A stretch of DNA of 64,000 nucleotides from a bacterium SCSIO 12844 (GCA_024397935.1 CP073743.1:2542001-2606000), one strand, 5' to 3'; positions 7,925-16,764 are shown, numbered from the stretch's first letter. Notes: generated by a model not told the origin, from the sequence alone. Made by a program: numbers and translations.

Positions 7925-9484
7925 ATGATTAACTCTATTAAACATTTTTTAATGCCATTTGGTGGTAAATACCATATTGATTTTTTATCTGGGTTAACGG
8001 TCGCATTAGCACTTATTCCTGAAGCCATTGCTTTTGCTTTAGTGGCCCATGTTTCACCTTTAGTTGGGCTTTATGCTGCATTTTTTATGTGTTTAATTAC
8101 GGCTATTTTTGGTGGTAGGCCTGGTATGATTTCTGGTGCAACTGGTTCTATGGCCATTGTGATGGTTGCATTAGTCAGCCAACATGGCATCAATTATCTA
8201 TTTGCAACCATTATCTTAACTGGAATTATACAGATTTTAATTGGTGTATTAAAATTAGGCAAACTCATTCGTATGATGCCTAAGTCAGTTATGGTTGGCT
8301 TTGTTAATGGACTTGCCATTGTTATTTTCTTAGCACAATTAGAGCAATTTAAAATAGGGCCCGTTGATCATAGAGTTTGGTTAGAAGGTTCTACATTATA
8401 TATCATGATTGCTTTAGTAATCTTAGCAATGCTAATTACTCAATATTTACCAAAACTCACTAAATCAATTCCTTCAGCATTAACTGCAATTATTGTTGTT
8501 ACACTCATTGCACATCTTAGTGGTTTAGATATTCGAGTCGTTAAAGACATGATGCAAGGCACTAGCCTTAGTGCAGGACTACCTGAATTTAGCATTCCAA
8601 GTATTCCATTTAACCTTGAAACCTTAAAAATTATTTTTCCCTATGCTGTTATTTTAGCCATCATTGGTTTGTCTGAATCATTAATGACCTTAGCATTAAT
8701 TGATGAGCAAACCAAAACCCGAGGTCATGGTAATCGTGAATGCATTGCCCAAGGTTCTGCAAATATTGTTTGTGGATTTTTTAAAAGCATGGGTGGCTGT
8801 GCAATGATTGGCCAAAGTATGATTAATATCACATCAGGTGGTCGAGGTCGTTTATCTGGTATTACCGCAGGCATCTTTTTAATTATTTTCATTGTTGTAG
8901 CCTGGCCATTAATTCAAATGATTCCTTTAGCTGCATTAGTTGGCGTTATGTTTATGGTCGTAATTAAAACATTTGAGTGGGCAACTTTTAAATTTATTCG
9001 AAAAATTCCATTACATGATGCATTAATTATTATTACTGTGACAATCGTTACGGTATTAAGCGATCTTGCTATTGCTGTTATTGTTGGTGTTATTATGGCC
9101 TCACTTGTCTTTGCCTGGGAAAGTGCTAAAAATATTTATACCGAAGAAAAAATTAATAATGATGATAATGGTGAAAAACAAAAAGAATATATTTTGCATG
9201 GACCTTTATTTTTTGGTTCAACCACACACTTTAAAACCTTATTTAAATATGATGAAGATCCTAGTGAAGTCATTATTGATTTTAAATACTCACGTGTCTG
9301 TGATCACTCTGCAATCGATGCAATTAATAGTATTGCAGATACTTATACCAATTTAGGTAAAAATCTACATCTTAGACATCTAAGTTCAGAATGTTTAGAG
9401 CTTTTAGGTAAAGCCAAAAACCTTGTTGAAGTCAATGTATTAGAGGATCCAGATTATCATATCGCTTCTGATAAGCTTGGGTAA
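7925..9484 (+). CDS. SulP (SLC26) family anion transporter with STAS domain
   Basis: Inner-membrane transporter of sulfate, bicarbonate or another anion; the substrate cannot be read from sequence. A 519-residue protein. The N-terminal membrane domain (residues about 15-400) has the SulP signature near the start (FLSGLTVALALIPEAIAFALVA), GGRPGMISGATGSMAIV, and the loop GLSESLMTLALIDEQTKTRGHGNRECIAQG. A cytoplasmic STAS domain covers about 420-510 (EYILHGPLFFGSTTHF, VIIDFKYSRVCDHSAIDAI). The gene looks monocistronic. Gene pairs with carbonic anhydrase, which would suggest bicarbonate, are absent here. Confidence 0.9.
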   Translation: MINSIKHFLMPFGGKYHIDFLSGLTVALALIPEAIAFALVAHVSPLVGLYAAFFMCLITAIFGGRPGMISGATGSMAIVMVALVSQHGINYLFATIILTGIIQILIGVLKLGKLIRMMPKSVMVGFVNGLAIVIFLAQLEQFKIGPVDHRVWLEGSTLYIMIALVILAMLITQYLPKLTKSIPSALTAIIVVTLIAHLSGLDIRVVKDMMQGTSLSAGLPEFSIPSIPFNLETLKIIFPYAVILAIIGLSESLMTLALIDEQTKTRGHGNRECIAQGSANIVCGFFKSMGGCAMIGQSMINITSGGRGRLSGITAGIFLIIFIVVAWPLIQMIPLAALVGVMFMVVIKTFEWATFKFIRKIPLHDALIIITVTIVTVLSDLAIAVIVGVIMASLVFAWESAKNIYTEEKINNDDNGEKQKEYILHGPLFFGSTTHFKTLFKYDEDPSEVIIDFKYSRVCDHSAIDAINSIADTYTNLGKNLHLRHLSSECLELLGKAKNLVEVNVLEDPDYHIASDKLG

Positions 9485-9485
9485 T

Positions 9486-9845
9486 TTATTCACATTTTTT
9501 ATCTGTTTCTTTCAGCCCAGGAAACTCCTTATAAAATGAAGGCGGTAAGATATCAATTTTTAACTTTTTAGCTGCATATAAGACTAAGGGTAAGGTTACA
9601 ACTGTACCTGGAATTAAGCATAATGCACCTAAGCCCGCAGCTTTTAACAACTCACGAAACTTTTTGTTTGCTTGGTTCATATCTTCAGAACTTGCATGAC
9701 CAAGCATATATTTGCCATAAATTTCAAGTACTTCTTTACTATTTTCACTTTCATTAACAAAGATGTTTTTTATTTTCAATAGCGTTGATTTTGCTGATAA
9801 TCCTACCGAACGAATATGTTCAATAATATTTATATTAGGTTTCAT
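9486..9845 (-). CDS. Small LETM1-like membrane-associated protein
   Basis: A 119-residue protein. The N-terminal half is helical and charged. Residues 60-90 contain NQANKKFRELLKAAGLGAL followed by a hydrophobic stretch (CLIPGTVVTLPLVLYAAKKL) and a final LPPSFYKEFPGL. This LIPG..LPL...KKL..D.LPPSF arrangement recalls the ribosome-binding/LETM1-like domain seen in some bacterial proteins, so I name it LETM1-like with moderate confidence. It is not full-length LETM1. The function is unknown. It is convergent with the SulP gene, with stops 1 bp apart. A 14-bp palindrome sits just upstream of its start. Confidence 0.55.
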   Translation of the reverse strand: MKPNINIIEHIRSVGLSAKSTLLKIKNIFVNESENSKEVLEIYGKYMLGHASSEDMNQANKKFRELLKAAGLGALCLIPGTVVTLPLVLYAAKKLKIDILPPSFYKEFPGLKETDKKCE

Positions 9846-9858
9846 ATCTAACCATCTA

Positions 9859-9872
9859 AAAGTAATTACTTT
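9859..9872. promoter_or_regulatory. Perfect 14-bp palindrome upstream of the LETM1-like gene
   Basis: AAAGTAATTACTTT is a perfect palindrome 13 bp before the start codon at 9845 (minus strand). It could be a repressor site. No matching regulator is known from this window. Confidence 0.3.
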
Positions 9873-9984
9873 ACCCTTCTAGTTTAATGGCAGTCACTTT
9901 TAAATAGCAAGTTACATTTTATTGTATAAATATAGCTTATTAATATCATATTTAAAATATATTTTATTTATTTAAAAGCGCTTT

Positions 9985-10001
9985 GATATAATAAGCTTAT
10001 T
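9985..10001 (+). promoter_or_regulatory. Promoter with overlapping palindrome for the aldehyde dehydrogenase gene
   Basis: TGATATAAT gives an extended -10 (TATAAT at 9987-9992). AATAAGCTTATT at 9990-10001 is a perfect 12-bp palindrome overlapping the -10 and the expected transcription start. This is a good position for a repressor operator. Confidence 0.5.
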
Positions 10002-10044
10002 GAACAAATAACAATAAAACTGTAAGTATTAAGAGGGTCGTCGA

Positions 10045-11493
10045 ATGAAAAATACAAAAAAAGCTTATATTAATGGTCAATGGGTTGATTCAATTACACA
10101 AGAGACATTTGAAGTTATTAATCCTTCAACTTTAGAAGTAATCGCTCAGGTAGCAGATTGTAATGAACAAGACACAAAAAAAGCAGTTGATGCCGCATCA
10201 GAAGCATTTAAAATTTGGTCTGTAACACCTGCTAAAATTCGTGCTCAGTATTTAAAAAAAGCTGAAAAGTTAATGCTTGAACAGGTTGATGAAATCGCAA
10301 AAATACTCAGCCTTGAAAATGGTAAACCTTATGAAGAAGCGAAACAAGAAGTTATTTTTTCAAGTGGTTATTTAGGCTTCTTTGCTGAACAAGCAAGAAA
10401 TATTACAGGTAAAACGATTCCTTCACCATTTACACACAAACGCTTACGTACTGAATATTCACCGCTTGGTGTAGTTGGTGCTTTTACGCCATGGAATTTT
10501 CCAGCTAATATGATTACAAGAAAAATTGCCCCAGCATTAGCTGCTGGGTGTACCGTTGTCTTAAAACCAGCACCTGATACGCCATTAACTGCATTATATT
10601 TAGCGAAAATTTTTGATCAAGCAGGTTTTCCAAAAGGCATATTTAATATTATCCCTGCTTTAGATCCTCGCCCTATTTCAGAGACGATGCTTGCTGATAG
10701 ACGTGTAAAAATGATTGGCTTTACTGGTTCAACTGCCGTTGGCAAAATGTTAATGGCTAAAAGTGCTGAGCAACTTAAACGACTATCTCTTGAATTAGGT
10801 GGCAATGCACCTGCAATTATATTACCTGATGTGGATATTGAAAAGGCAATAGATCGTACTTTAGCCATTAAATATTTACGTGTTGGCGGTGAATCTTGTA
10901 TCTGTGCAAATAGAATTTTTGTTCATAGTAGTATCTATGATAAGTTTGTTGAAAAGTTCACAGAAAAAGTCAAAGCTTTAATTGTTGGTGATGCATTTAC
11001 TCAAGGTGCACAAGTTGGCCCATTAATTAATCAAGCAGCCTTAAAACGAGTGAGTAAACTAGTTGATGATACAGTTAAACTCGGTGGTAACGTATTAACT
11101 GGTGGTAAAGCATATAACGACGCTAACTTAAATGGCCACTTTTATGAGCCTACTGTAATTGTTAATTGCCAAGATGACTGGCCTATTGCTCAAAATGAAA
11201 CTTTTGGCCCAGTGGCTCCGATTTTTAAATATGACACAATTGATGAAGTCATTGAGCGCGCTAATAATACAGTTTATGGTTTAGCAGCTTATATCTTTGG
11301 CAAAGATATTAACCAAGTCAATCATGTATCCGAAAGTTTAGAATTTGGTTTTATTGGTATTAATGATGGTGATGGATATAGTCATGAAATACCTGTCGGT
11401 GGCTTTAAAGAAAGTGGCATTGGTCGTGAAGGCGGTAAAGAAGGTGTTATTGAGTATATGGAAGTTAAATCCATTCTCACAAACTTAGATTAA
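10045..11493 (+). CDS. NAD(P)-dependent aldehyde dehydrogenase (succinate-semialdehyde/lactaldehyde dehydrogenase-like)
   Basis: Oxidises an aldehyde to the acid with NAD(P)+ in the cytosol. A 482-residue protein, standard ALDH length. Features: PWNFPANMITRKIAPALAAG (cofactor-binding start, catalytic Asn), VLKPAPDTPLTA, GFTGSTAVGK, LELGGNAPAII (general base Glu) and GGESCICANRIFV (catalytic Cys). The CxCANR pattern is that of GabD/AldA relatives rather than betaine or acetaldehyde dehydrogenases. The end NDGDGYSHEIPVGGFKESGIGREGG also fits that branch. Monocistronic, with AAGAGGG ahead of the ATG and a palindrome over its promoter that suggests repression. The exact substrate is not assignable. 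Confidence 0.88.
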   Translation: MKNTKKAYINGQWVDSITQETFEVINPSTLEVIAQVADCNEQDTKKAVDAASEAFKIWSVTPAKIRAQYLKKAEKLMLEQVDEIAKILSLENGKPYEEAKQEVIFSSGYLGFFAEQARNITGKTIPSPFTHKRLRTEYSPLGVVGAFTPWNFPANMITRKIAPALAAGCTVVLKPAPDTPLTALYLAKIFDQAGFPKGIFNIIPALDPRPISETMLADRRVKMIGFTGSTAVGKMLMAKSAEQLKRLSLELGGNAPAIILPDVDIEKAIDRTLAIKYLRVGGESCICANRIFVHSSIYDKFVEKFTEKVKALIVGDAFTQGAQVGPLINQAALKRVSKLVDDTVKLGGNVLTGGKAYNDANLNGHFYEPTVIVNCQDDWPIAQNETFGPVAPIFKYDTIDEVIERANNTVYGLAAYIFGKDINQVNHVSESLEFGFIGINDGDGYSHEIPVGGFKESGIGREGGKEGVIEYMEVKSILTNLD

Positions 11494-11511
11494 CTTTCTT
11501 TTAATATACAA

Positions 11512-12159
11512 TCACTTACTCCCAATAAATATACTACATAGCATCATAAAACTAACCATTAGTGCTAATATAATTAAAGAAATCAGATGACTGATATAAT
11601 TACTAATTAAAGCGCCAGTAATTGCACCAATGACAAAACCAATAAAAACAATTAAAGGATTTAGCACTAATTTTAAATTCTCTCTACTAACATACGCTTT
11701 TGCAATTGCTTGCCCCAAACTTACCAATGTTCCAGAAATATAAGTTTTAACCAATAAGCTATTTTCTTTATATAATGAAGTATTATGTAATCCCATTGCA
11801 AAAGAAAAAATAGGTAAAAAGAAAAATTTTGAGCCACCTAAAAAGACAAATATAATCACTAACCACAATGCTATACTTTCAAGCAATAACACAATAAAAG
11901 TGAATCGCTTTTTAACCTTATGTCGAACTATCTCTCCTATAATTACACCGAAAACAAAACCTGTAATTACCACTATCATTGTTAAAGTAATAATTAAATT
12001 ATTTTGAACCAGAGCAACCATTAATTGTGTGCTATTACCACTCATAAATGAAACAAACACATGTGCAACAATTAAAAATCCTGCTGTATCAGCCCAGCCA
12101 GCAACAGCAGTAAAAATAAATTGTACTATAAGGTTGGTAATTAAATCATTTCTAAACAA
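11512..12159 (-). CDS. DUF1275 (YoaK-family) membrane protein
   Basis: A 215-residue inner-membrane protein with about six helices. It contains the family block AGWADTAGFL...FVSFMSGNSTQLMVAL near residues 20-45, which corresponds to the conserved G(Y)xDAxxxL...F..xMTGNTT segment of DUF1275. The transported substrate, if any, is unknown for the family. The gene is convergent with the aldehyde dehydrogenase and lies 52 bp downstream of nothing obvious on its own strand; pheA ends its operon at 12212, so readthrough from pheA stays in a different frame of transcription (same strand, downstream). Confidence 0.75.
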   Translation of the reverse strand: MFRNDLITNLIVQFIFTAVAGWADTAGFLIVAHVFVSFMSGNSTQLMVALVQNNLIITLTMIVVITGFVFGVIIGEIVRHKVKKRFTFIVLLLESIALWLVIIFVFLGGSKFFFLPIFSFAMGLHNTSLYKENSLLVKTYISGTLVSLGQAIAKAYVSRENLKLVLNPLIVFIGFVIGAITGALISNYISHLISLIILALMVSFMMLCSIFIGSK

Positions 12160-12211
12160 TGTAATTCCTTTTACCTTGTAAGGATAAGCTAACCTAAGTC
12201 ACGTTACAGTA

Positions 12212-13045
12212 TTAATTTAAACTGGCTGCCTGATAAGAACCTAGTACTCTTAGTAAAGGTGTTTGAGCCTTTACTGCATTCAGTGCTTCTGCAATTAATG
12301 GCTGATTTTCATTACCCATAATATCGACTAAAAACATATATCGCCAAGGTCCTTCCCTAGATGGTCGTGATTCAATTTTTGACATATTAATATAACGTGA
12401 TGCAAATTCTTCTAATACTTTAACCAATGCTTGAGGTTGATGCTCTACTAAAAATGCAATCGATGTTTTGTAAATACCATGTTCATTAAACGGTATCGTA
12501 TCATTGCCTAATACAAAAAAACGCGTAAAGTTAAATTCTTCATCTTCAAAATCACCTTTTAAAATCTCTAAATTATAAGTCTCAGCCGATAAGTGTGATG
12601 CAATTGCGCAAGCTGTTTCATCTCGACTTTCAGAAATAAATTTTGCAGCGCCTGCTGTATCATAGTACGGTTCAGGCTTTAGGCCATGTTTTAATATATT
12701 ATCATGACACTGCGCTAATGCTTGAGGATGTGACAATACGGTTTTAACATCATCAATACTAACGCCTGGCAATGCCAATAGATTATGCTCAATTCTTAAT
12801 ATTACTTCAGCTTGAATAGACAATGAATGCTTTAATAATTCATCATATGCTTGAATTACTGAACCTGCTAATGAGTTCTCAACTGGTAATATTCCATGCG
12901 TTGCATGCCCTTTAGTCACCATATCAAATACCTCAGCAAAGCTCTCACAGGGTAAGCCCTCAACGTCATTGCCAAAATAATGTCTTAATGCTTCCTCTGA
13001 ATAAGCACCATGCGCACCTTGAAATGCTATCAATTTATCTATCAT
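12212..13045 (-). CDS. pheA: Prephenate dehydratase (monofunctional)
   Basis: Converts prephenate to phenylpyruvate in phenylalanine synthesis. I take ATG 13045 (MIDKLIAFQGAHGAYSEEAL), which overlaps the GST stop as ATGA and has GAGG 9 bases upstream, in preference to a start 33 bases further up. The product is 277 residues. The catalytic domain ends near 180 with the TRF motif (NFTRFFVLG). A C-terminal ACT regulatory domain follows, with the Phe-binding ESRP motif (KIESRPSREGPW). There is no chorismate mutase domain, unlike the E. coli PheA fusion. Third gene of the DUF3301-GST-pheA operon. Confidence 0.94.
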   Translation of the reverse strand: MIDKLIAFQGAHGAYSEEALRHYFGNDVEGLPCESFAEVFDMVTKGHATHGILPVENSLAGSVIQAYDELLKHSLSIQAEVILRIEHNLLALPGVSIDDVKTVLSHPQALAQCHDNILKHGLKPEPYYDTAGAAKFISESRDETACAIASHLSAETYNLEILKGDFEDEEFNFTRFFVLGNDTIPFNEHGIYKTSIAFLVEHQPQALVKVLEEFASRYINMSKIESRPSREGPWRYMFLVDIMGNENQPLIAEALNAVKAQTPLLRVLGSYQAASLN

Positions 13046-13794
13046 GAATTTGCCTCGAGTTTTTTTTCTATTAGACAATCTGTAACTGTATACTCCTGAT
13101 AATATAGTCCCATCATTCGATTAAAGTGATCTATCAAATTTTGGCACTTTAGAGTAAACGCTTTTAATGGATAATTCCAAGTAACACAAATAATAGAACA
13201 AATAAAGGCATACAAACAGTGATCCATTAATGTTGGCACACTACCAAAACAAAAATCACGCCCACCTAAAAAATCTGCAACACTTCTGATATCATCTTGA
13301 GCTAATGCATATAAATCTGCTTTATTATGACGTCCCATACCTTGAGATTGCAGGCTTTTTTCAATATTTTTTCTAACACCTGAGAAAATTAATTTAAATG
13401 CAAGTTTTGATAATCCCATGGCTTCTTGTATTTTATCAGCCCAAATAGCAGTACCTTTATCATCAATCCATCTTGAATATAGTATTACCCAGTATAAATG
13501 CTCTTCCATTAAACGAATGAAAGCTAAAGAAATTGCTTTTTCAGTCGTAGATAAACTAGCTTGCATTGGTGATTGTGCTTGAGCTTCTAATTTTGAGATA
13601 ATTAAACCACTATCTGCGATAATTTTACCATTTATATCAACAAATGGTATTTTACCCGTTGGTGACTTTCTTGGGTCAAAGGTCTCTATTAATTGATAAG
13701 ATATATCCATTGCCTTTAGATAGCTTTCCAACTTCATACTAAATGGGCTGATACTTGGCATATTATCAACGCGTGGAAACTGATACAGTTTCAT
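13042..13794 (-). CDS. FAX-type glutathione S-transferase family protein
   Basis: A 250-residue protein. The N-terminal thioredoxin-like GST domain (residues 1-75) reads LYQFPRVDNMPSISPFSMKL ... DPRKSPTGKIPFVDINGKII then DSGLIISKL. This SPF..KLE..L pattern and the PxGKxPF loop are those of the failed-axon-connections/metaxin-like GSTs, not of classic alpha or beta GSTs. The C-terminal helical domain contains ALAQDDIRSVADFLGGRDFCFG then PTLMDHCLYAF, as in that group. The substrate is unknown. It starts at the first base of the DUF3301 stop (1-bp overlap) and its stop overlaps pheA. Confidence 0.82.
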   Translation of the reverse strand: MKLYQFPRVDNMPSISPFSMKLESYLKAMDISYQLIETFDPRKSPTGKIPFVDINGKIIADSGLIISKLEAQAQSPMQASLSTTEKAISLAFIRLMEEHLYWVILYSRWIDDKGTAIWADKIQEAMGLSKLAFKLIFSGVRKNIEKSLQSQGMGRHNKADLYALAQDDIRSVADFLGGRDFCFGSVPTLMDHCLYAFICSIICVTWNYPLKAFTLKCQNLIDHFNRMMGLYYQEYTVTDCLIEKKLEANS

Positions 13795-14216
13795 TATAAT
13801 TTATCCTTTTTCTGTTCCGAACGAGGACGAAATACAATAACATTATCTTCTTTCATACTCGCATCAGATAAATTAGATTTATCCTTAAATAAACGTTCTG
13901 TATGATCAATGGCTTTATCTTCAAGATAGACATCTTTCAATAAGTTACCATTAAATATAATAACACCATAAATTCGCTCTATTCCTTCGCTACTACATGC
14001 AAATTGATAAATACGTACCATAATACGTTTGCCTGATAAACTCTTACTCATATACCATGACTTTAAAACAACAGAATCATCTAAAAATTGTAAGTTATGT
14101 TTATGGCAATAGCTTCTGGCAACATTAACCGCATACTCACGTCTTTTTGCACTTTTTAGCCAAATCAAAGCGATGACAATGACTAGTAAAATGATAATTA
14201 AAGTTAAATACCACAT
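13794..14216 (-). CDS. DUF3301 domain membrane-anchored protein
   Basis: A 140-residue protein with one N-terminal membrane helix (residues 3-20, WYLTLIIILLVIVIALIW). The globular part has the DUF3301 pattern: AVNVARSYCHKHNLQFLDDSVVL, then R-x-YQF near 75 and GVIIFNGNLLKDVYL. Gammaproteobacterial members are short and of unknown function. First gene of a three-gene operon with a GST and pheA. Divergent from the DUF475 gene across a shared 102-bp promoter region. Confidence 0.75.
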   Translation of the reverse strand: MWYLTLIIILLVIVIALIWLKSAKRREYAVNVARSYCHKHNLQFLDDSVVLKSWYMSKSLSGKRIMVRIYQFACSSEGIERIYGVIIFNGNLLKDVYLEDKAIDHTERLFKDKSNLSDASMKEDNVIVFRPRSEQKKDKL

Positions 14217-14259
14217 GTATTTTTTAAACTTGTTTATTCGTTAGCATAGTTGTTTTGGT

Positions 14260-14283
14260 TATCATAACGTGTATGTTATGATA
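14260..14283. promoter_or_regulatory. 9-bp inverted repeat in the DUF3301/DUF475 divergent promoter
   Basis: TATCATAAC (14260-14268) and GTTATGATA (14275-14283) form a perfect inverted repeat with a 6-bp spacer, two helical half-sites about 15 bp apart centre to centre. The right arm contains TATGAT (14277-14282), a plausible -10 for the DUF475 gene, so binding here could control both directions. Confidence 0.5.
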
Positions 14284-14318
14284 TGCCAATGAAATTTAGT
14301 AAAGGATGTGTTAATTAG

Positions 14319-15338
14319 ATGTTAAAGCACTTACGTTATTTTTATGGGTCGTTTTTTGTCACCCTAGTCGGTATCATTGCTGCGATCTATTATGTTGAAC
14401 GCCCTACATTGCTTGTGCTTTATCTTGTTGTTATTTTAGCGATATTAGAGATATCTTTAAGCTTTGATAACGCGGTAATTAATGCCAAAGTATTAGAGCA
14501 AATGCCTCCTTTATGGCAAAAGCTATTTATATGGATTGGACTACCAATTGCCGTTTTTGGTATGCGTCTTGTTTTCCCAATTATATTAGTTAATCTGACA
14601 ACCACTATGTCATTAACGAAAGTCATTGATGCAGCGCTTAATCATCCAGCTGTATACCAACAAGCTCTAGAAGAAGGCTTTCCTATGATCTCTAGCTTTG
14701 GTGCTGCATTTTTATTAATGGTGTTTATCCGCTTTTTACTCTCTGATCATGAATATAAGTGGATTAAACCAATTGAAAATAGTTTTATTATTAATTACCT
14801 TCGCCGTGTTAAAGGCGCAAGTATTACTATTGCTGTTATTATTGGTATTATTTTATGCGCTATATCTTACCTTGATGGCTTAGATATTTATCGAATTATG
14901 ATGGCTTATCTTATTGGTATTATTGTACATGAAGCACTTCATGTCATTAATCATTTAGTTGGTGGCAATGTGACAGAAGGTGCAATGCGTAATGGTTTAG
15001 CTGGATTTATCTATCTTGAAGTTTTAGATGCTTCTTTTAGCTTCGATGGGGTTATCGGTGCATTTGCTATTTCTACAAACATTATTATTATTATGATTGG
15101 TTTAGGCATTGGTGCTATGTTTGTGCGCTCTTTAACACTTTATCTTGTTGCCCATAAAACCTTAAGTCGTTTTCGCTACCTTGAACATGGTGCTCATTAT
15201 GCCATTGGCTTTTTAGCTGTTATCATGCTAATTAAAATCTTTATGCATGTCCCTGAATGGTTAACAGGCCTTGTTGGTATTGGCTTTATTATTATTGCTG
15301 TTATTCACTCTTGTAAGAAAATTCCATCTCAATCTTAA
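14319..15338 (+). CDS. DUF475 (TerC-like) integral membrane protein, putative metal ion exporter
   Basis: A 339-residue polytopic inner-membrane protein with about nine helices. Two related acidic motifs, EISLSFDNAVINA near residue 45 and DASFSFDGVIGAF near 240, are the paired D/N motifs of DUF475 and of the wider TerC/LysE-like exporter clan. TerC relatives export Mn2+ or take part in metal and tellurium stress, so a metal exporter is plausible but not shown. The ATG follows AAAGGATG by 9-10 bases. It is controlled from the divergent promoter that contains a 24-bp inverted repeat. Confidence 0.8.
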   Translation: MLKHLRYFYGSFFVTLVGIIAAIYYVERPTLLVLYLVVILAILEISLSFDNAVINAKVLEQMPPLWQKLFIWIGLPIAVFGMRLVFPIILVNLTTTMSLTKVIDAALNHPAVYQQALEEGFPMISSFGAAFLLMVFIRFLLSDHEYKWIKPIENSFIINYLRRVKGASITIAVIIGIILCAISYLDGLDIYRIMMAYLIGIIVHEALHVINHLVGGNVTEGAMRNGLAGFIYLEVLDASFSFDGVIGAFAISTNIIIIMIGLGIGAMFVRSLTLYLVAHKTLSRFRYLEHGAHYAIGFLAVIMLIKIFMHVPEWLTGLVGIGFIIIAVIHSCKKIPSQS

Positions 15339-15583
15339 CCATTAAACTCTATCTGAACCTGCTTTTGACTATGGCTTGTTTGTTCTGAAAAATGCGAAGG
15401 CGCATGAGCTGATTTGACACAATTAGAATGCTTATGATTAAGTATCGCTTCACACTTACCAAGCTGACTTTCTAAATATTGAATATTTTTTCCCTGATTT
15501 TCAAAAGCTACAGGATTATAAAATTTCATATTGACAAAACATAGCATAAGAATTTTAGCACAATCACACAAAAAATTAAACAT
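15335..15583 (-). CDS. Hypothetical small Cys/His-containing protein (uncertain)
   Basis: An 82-codon frame that overlaps the end of the DUF475 gene by 4 bp. No ribosome site precedes the ATG at 15583; an internal Met at 15529 (MKFYNPVAFENQGKN) gives a more protein-like start but is also poorly marked. The C-terminal part is rich in Cys, His, Ser and Gln. I do not recognise it, and it may be non-coding. Confidence 0.35.
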   Translation of the reverse strand: MFNFLCDCAKILMLCFVNMKFYNPVAFENQGKNIQYLESQLGKCEAILNHKHSNCVKSAHAPSHFSEQTSHSQKQVQIEFNG

Positions 15584-15674
15584 AACTTGCTGATTTTAAT
15601 ATCAGTAGTACAATTTTTTCATGTCTTTATACTCCGCAATTACTACTTTCAACATAAATACTAAAGGAAATTTC

Positions 15675-16211
15675 ATGCCTACAATTAACGAAAGGACAGA
15701 GAAATTTAAAAATCAATTAAAACAGTTACATGCCATGATTAAAGATAATAAATTAACTGATAAACAAAAAAAGACAATTGAAAATATAATTGATTCGTCA
15801 ATTACTAATTTTCTTCAAACGACTGAAAAAAATGACATGTCTGAGTTAGATTATTATCTTCTTGACACAACATGGCCAATTAATCAGAATTTAGAAGCAA
15901 ACTCATTAATCAACAAGCTAACTGCCACTTTAGTATATGCTGCATTAATACACAATAATGGAAAAAAATGCATAAGCGAGCTTGCAGGATTAAAAAAACA
16001 AGAAACACCTAAAATCAGTAAACTGTTTGAATCTCTTGAAAATACTATCAATAACATCTTAATTAATGACAAAGACATCTCAGTGATAGTTAATCACTAC
16101 TGTGACACTCCTCAAAAACAACCAAAAATTATAAACCCGATAAGAAATATTATTGCAGACTATTCAATGGATATGAAAGACACTACAGTCAAATCTGGTA
16201 TAGAACTCTAA
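15675..16211 (+). CDS. Hypothetical alpha-helical protein
   Basis: A 178-residue protein. ATG 15675 (MPTINERTEKF) is chosen because AAAGGAAA lies 6 bases ahead; an upstream Met at 15621 has none. The sequence is polar and predicted helical throughout, with no signal peptide and no membrane segment. I recognise no domain. It ends one base before the stop of the convergent cupin gene. It could be lineage-specific. Confidence 0.65.
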   Translation: MPTINERTEKFKNQLKQLHAMIKDNKLTDKQKKTIENIIDSSITNFLQTTEKNDMSELDYYLLDTTWPINQNLEANSLINKLTATLVYAALIHNNGKKCISELAGLKKQETPKISKLFESLENTINNILINDKDISVIVNHYCDTPQKQPKIINPIRNIIADYSMDMKDTTVKSGIEL

Positions 16212-16499
16212 TCATTTAATCTCAACTAATACTTCTCTAAACCTTGTCGTACCAATATTTTTTGCTGAATGAGTCTCACCTGCTTCTAACCAATAAGCCC
16301 CACCAACTTCAGTTTCTATAATTTCTTTTTCTCCATCTTGGCTAATCAACTCTAGTGGAGCAGCTTCATAAACATAAACCAAATATGGTAGGCGGTGATA
16401 GTGTTCTGGAAAAATTTCTCCTGGCTCAAGCGTCATTTCCCAAACACGGATCTTTTCATTTTCAAATATAATTTTTGTTGCAACTTTTTCAGAAATCAT
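16212..16499 (-). CDS. Small cupin-domain protein
   Basis: A 95-residue single-domain cupin. ATG 16499 is chosen: GAGGT lies 8 bases upstream, whereas a TTG at 16505 is too close to it. Cupin motif 1 is seen as ...PGEIFPEHYHRLPYLVYV (His-x-His ligands) and motif 2 as GAYWLEAGETHSAKNIG (Gly and the last His). It is probably a metal-binding sensor or small enzyme; the substrate is unknown. It is a single gene between a hypothetical gene and the tRNA operon. Confidence 0.8.
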   Translation of the reverse strand: MISEKVATKIIFENEKIRVWEMTLEPGEIFPEHYHRLPYLVYVYEAAPLELISQDGEKEIIETEVGGAYWLEAGETHSAKNIGTTRFREVLVEIK

Positions 16500-16580
16500 A
16501 ATCAATTACCTCACAAAATAATACTAAGTATTATCTTAAAAGTATACCAATAGTAAAACTGAAAAATAAAAAAATAATTT

Positions 16581-16666
16581 TGGTGCGGAAGGAGAGACTC
16601 GAACTCTCACGGGGGTTACCCGCTGGAACCTAAATCCAGTGCGTCTACCAATTTCGCCACTTCCGC
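16581..16666 (-). tRNA. tRNA-Leu (anticodon UAG)
   Basis: An 86-base cloverleaf with a long variable arm, D-loop TAGACGC, anticodon loop TTTAGGT (anticodon TAG) between CTGGA and TCCAG, T-loop GTTCGAGTC and encoded CCA. Last gene of the four-tRNA operon. Confidence 0.95.
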
Positions 16667-16671
16667 GTATT

Positions 16672-16748
16672 TGGGGTGATCGATGGGACTTGAACCCACG
16701 ACAACCGGAATCACAATCCGGGGCTCTACCAACTGAGCTACGACCACC
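16672..16748 (-). tRNA. tRNA-His (anticodon GUG)
   Basis: A 77-base cloverleaf. Anticodon loop TTGTGAT (GTG) is closed by CCGGA/TCCGG. It has the extra 5' G(-1) opposite C73 expected of tRNA-His, and encoded CCA. Confidence 0.95.
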
Positions 16749-16764
16749 ATCGTATCTTTATAGA

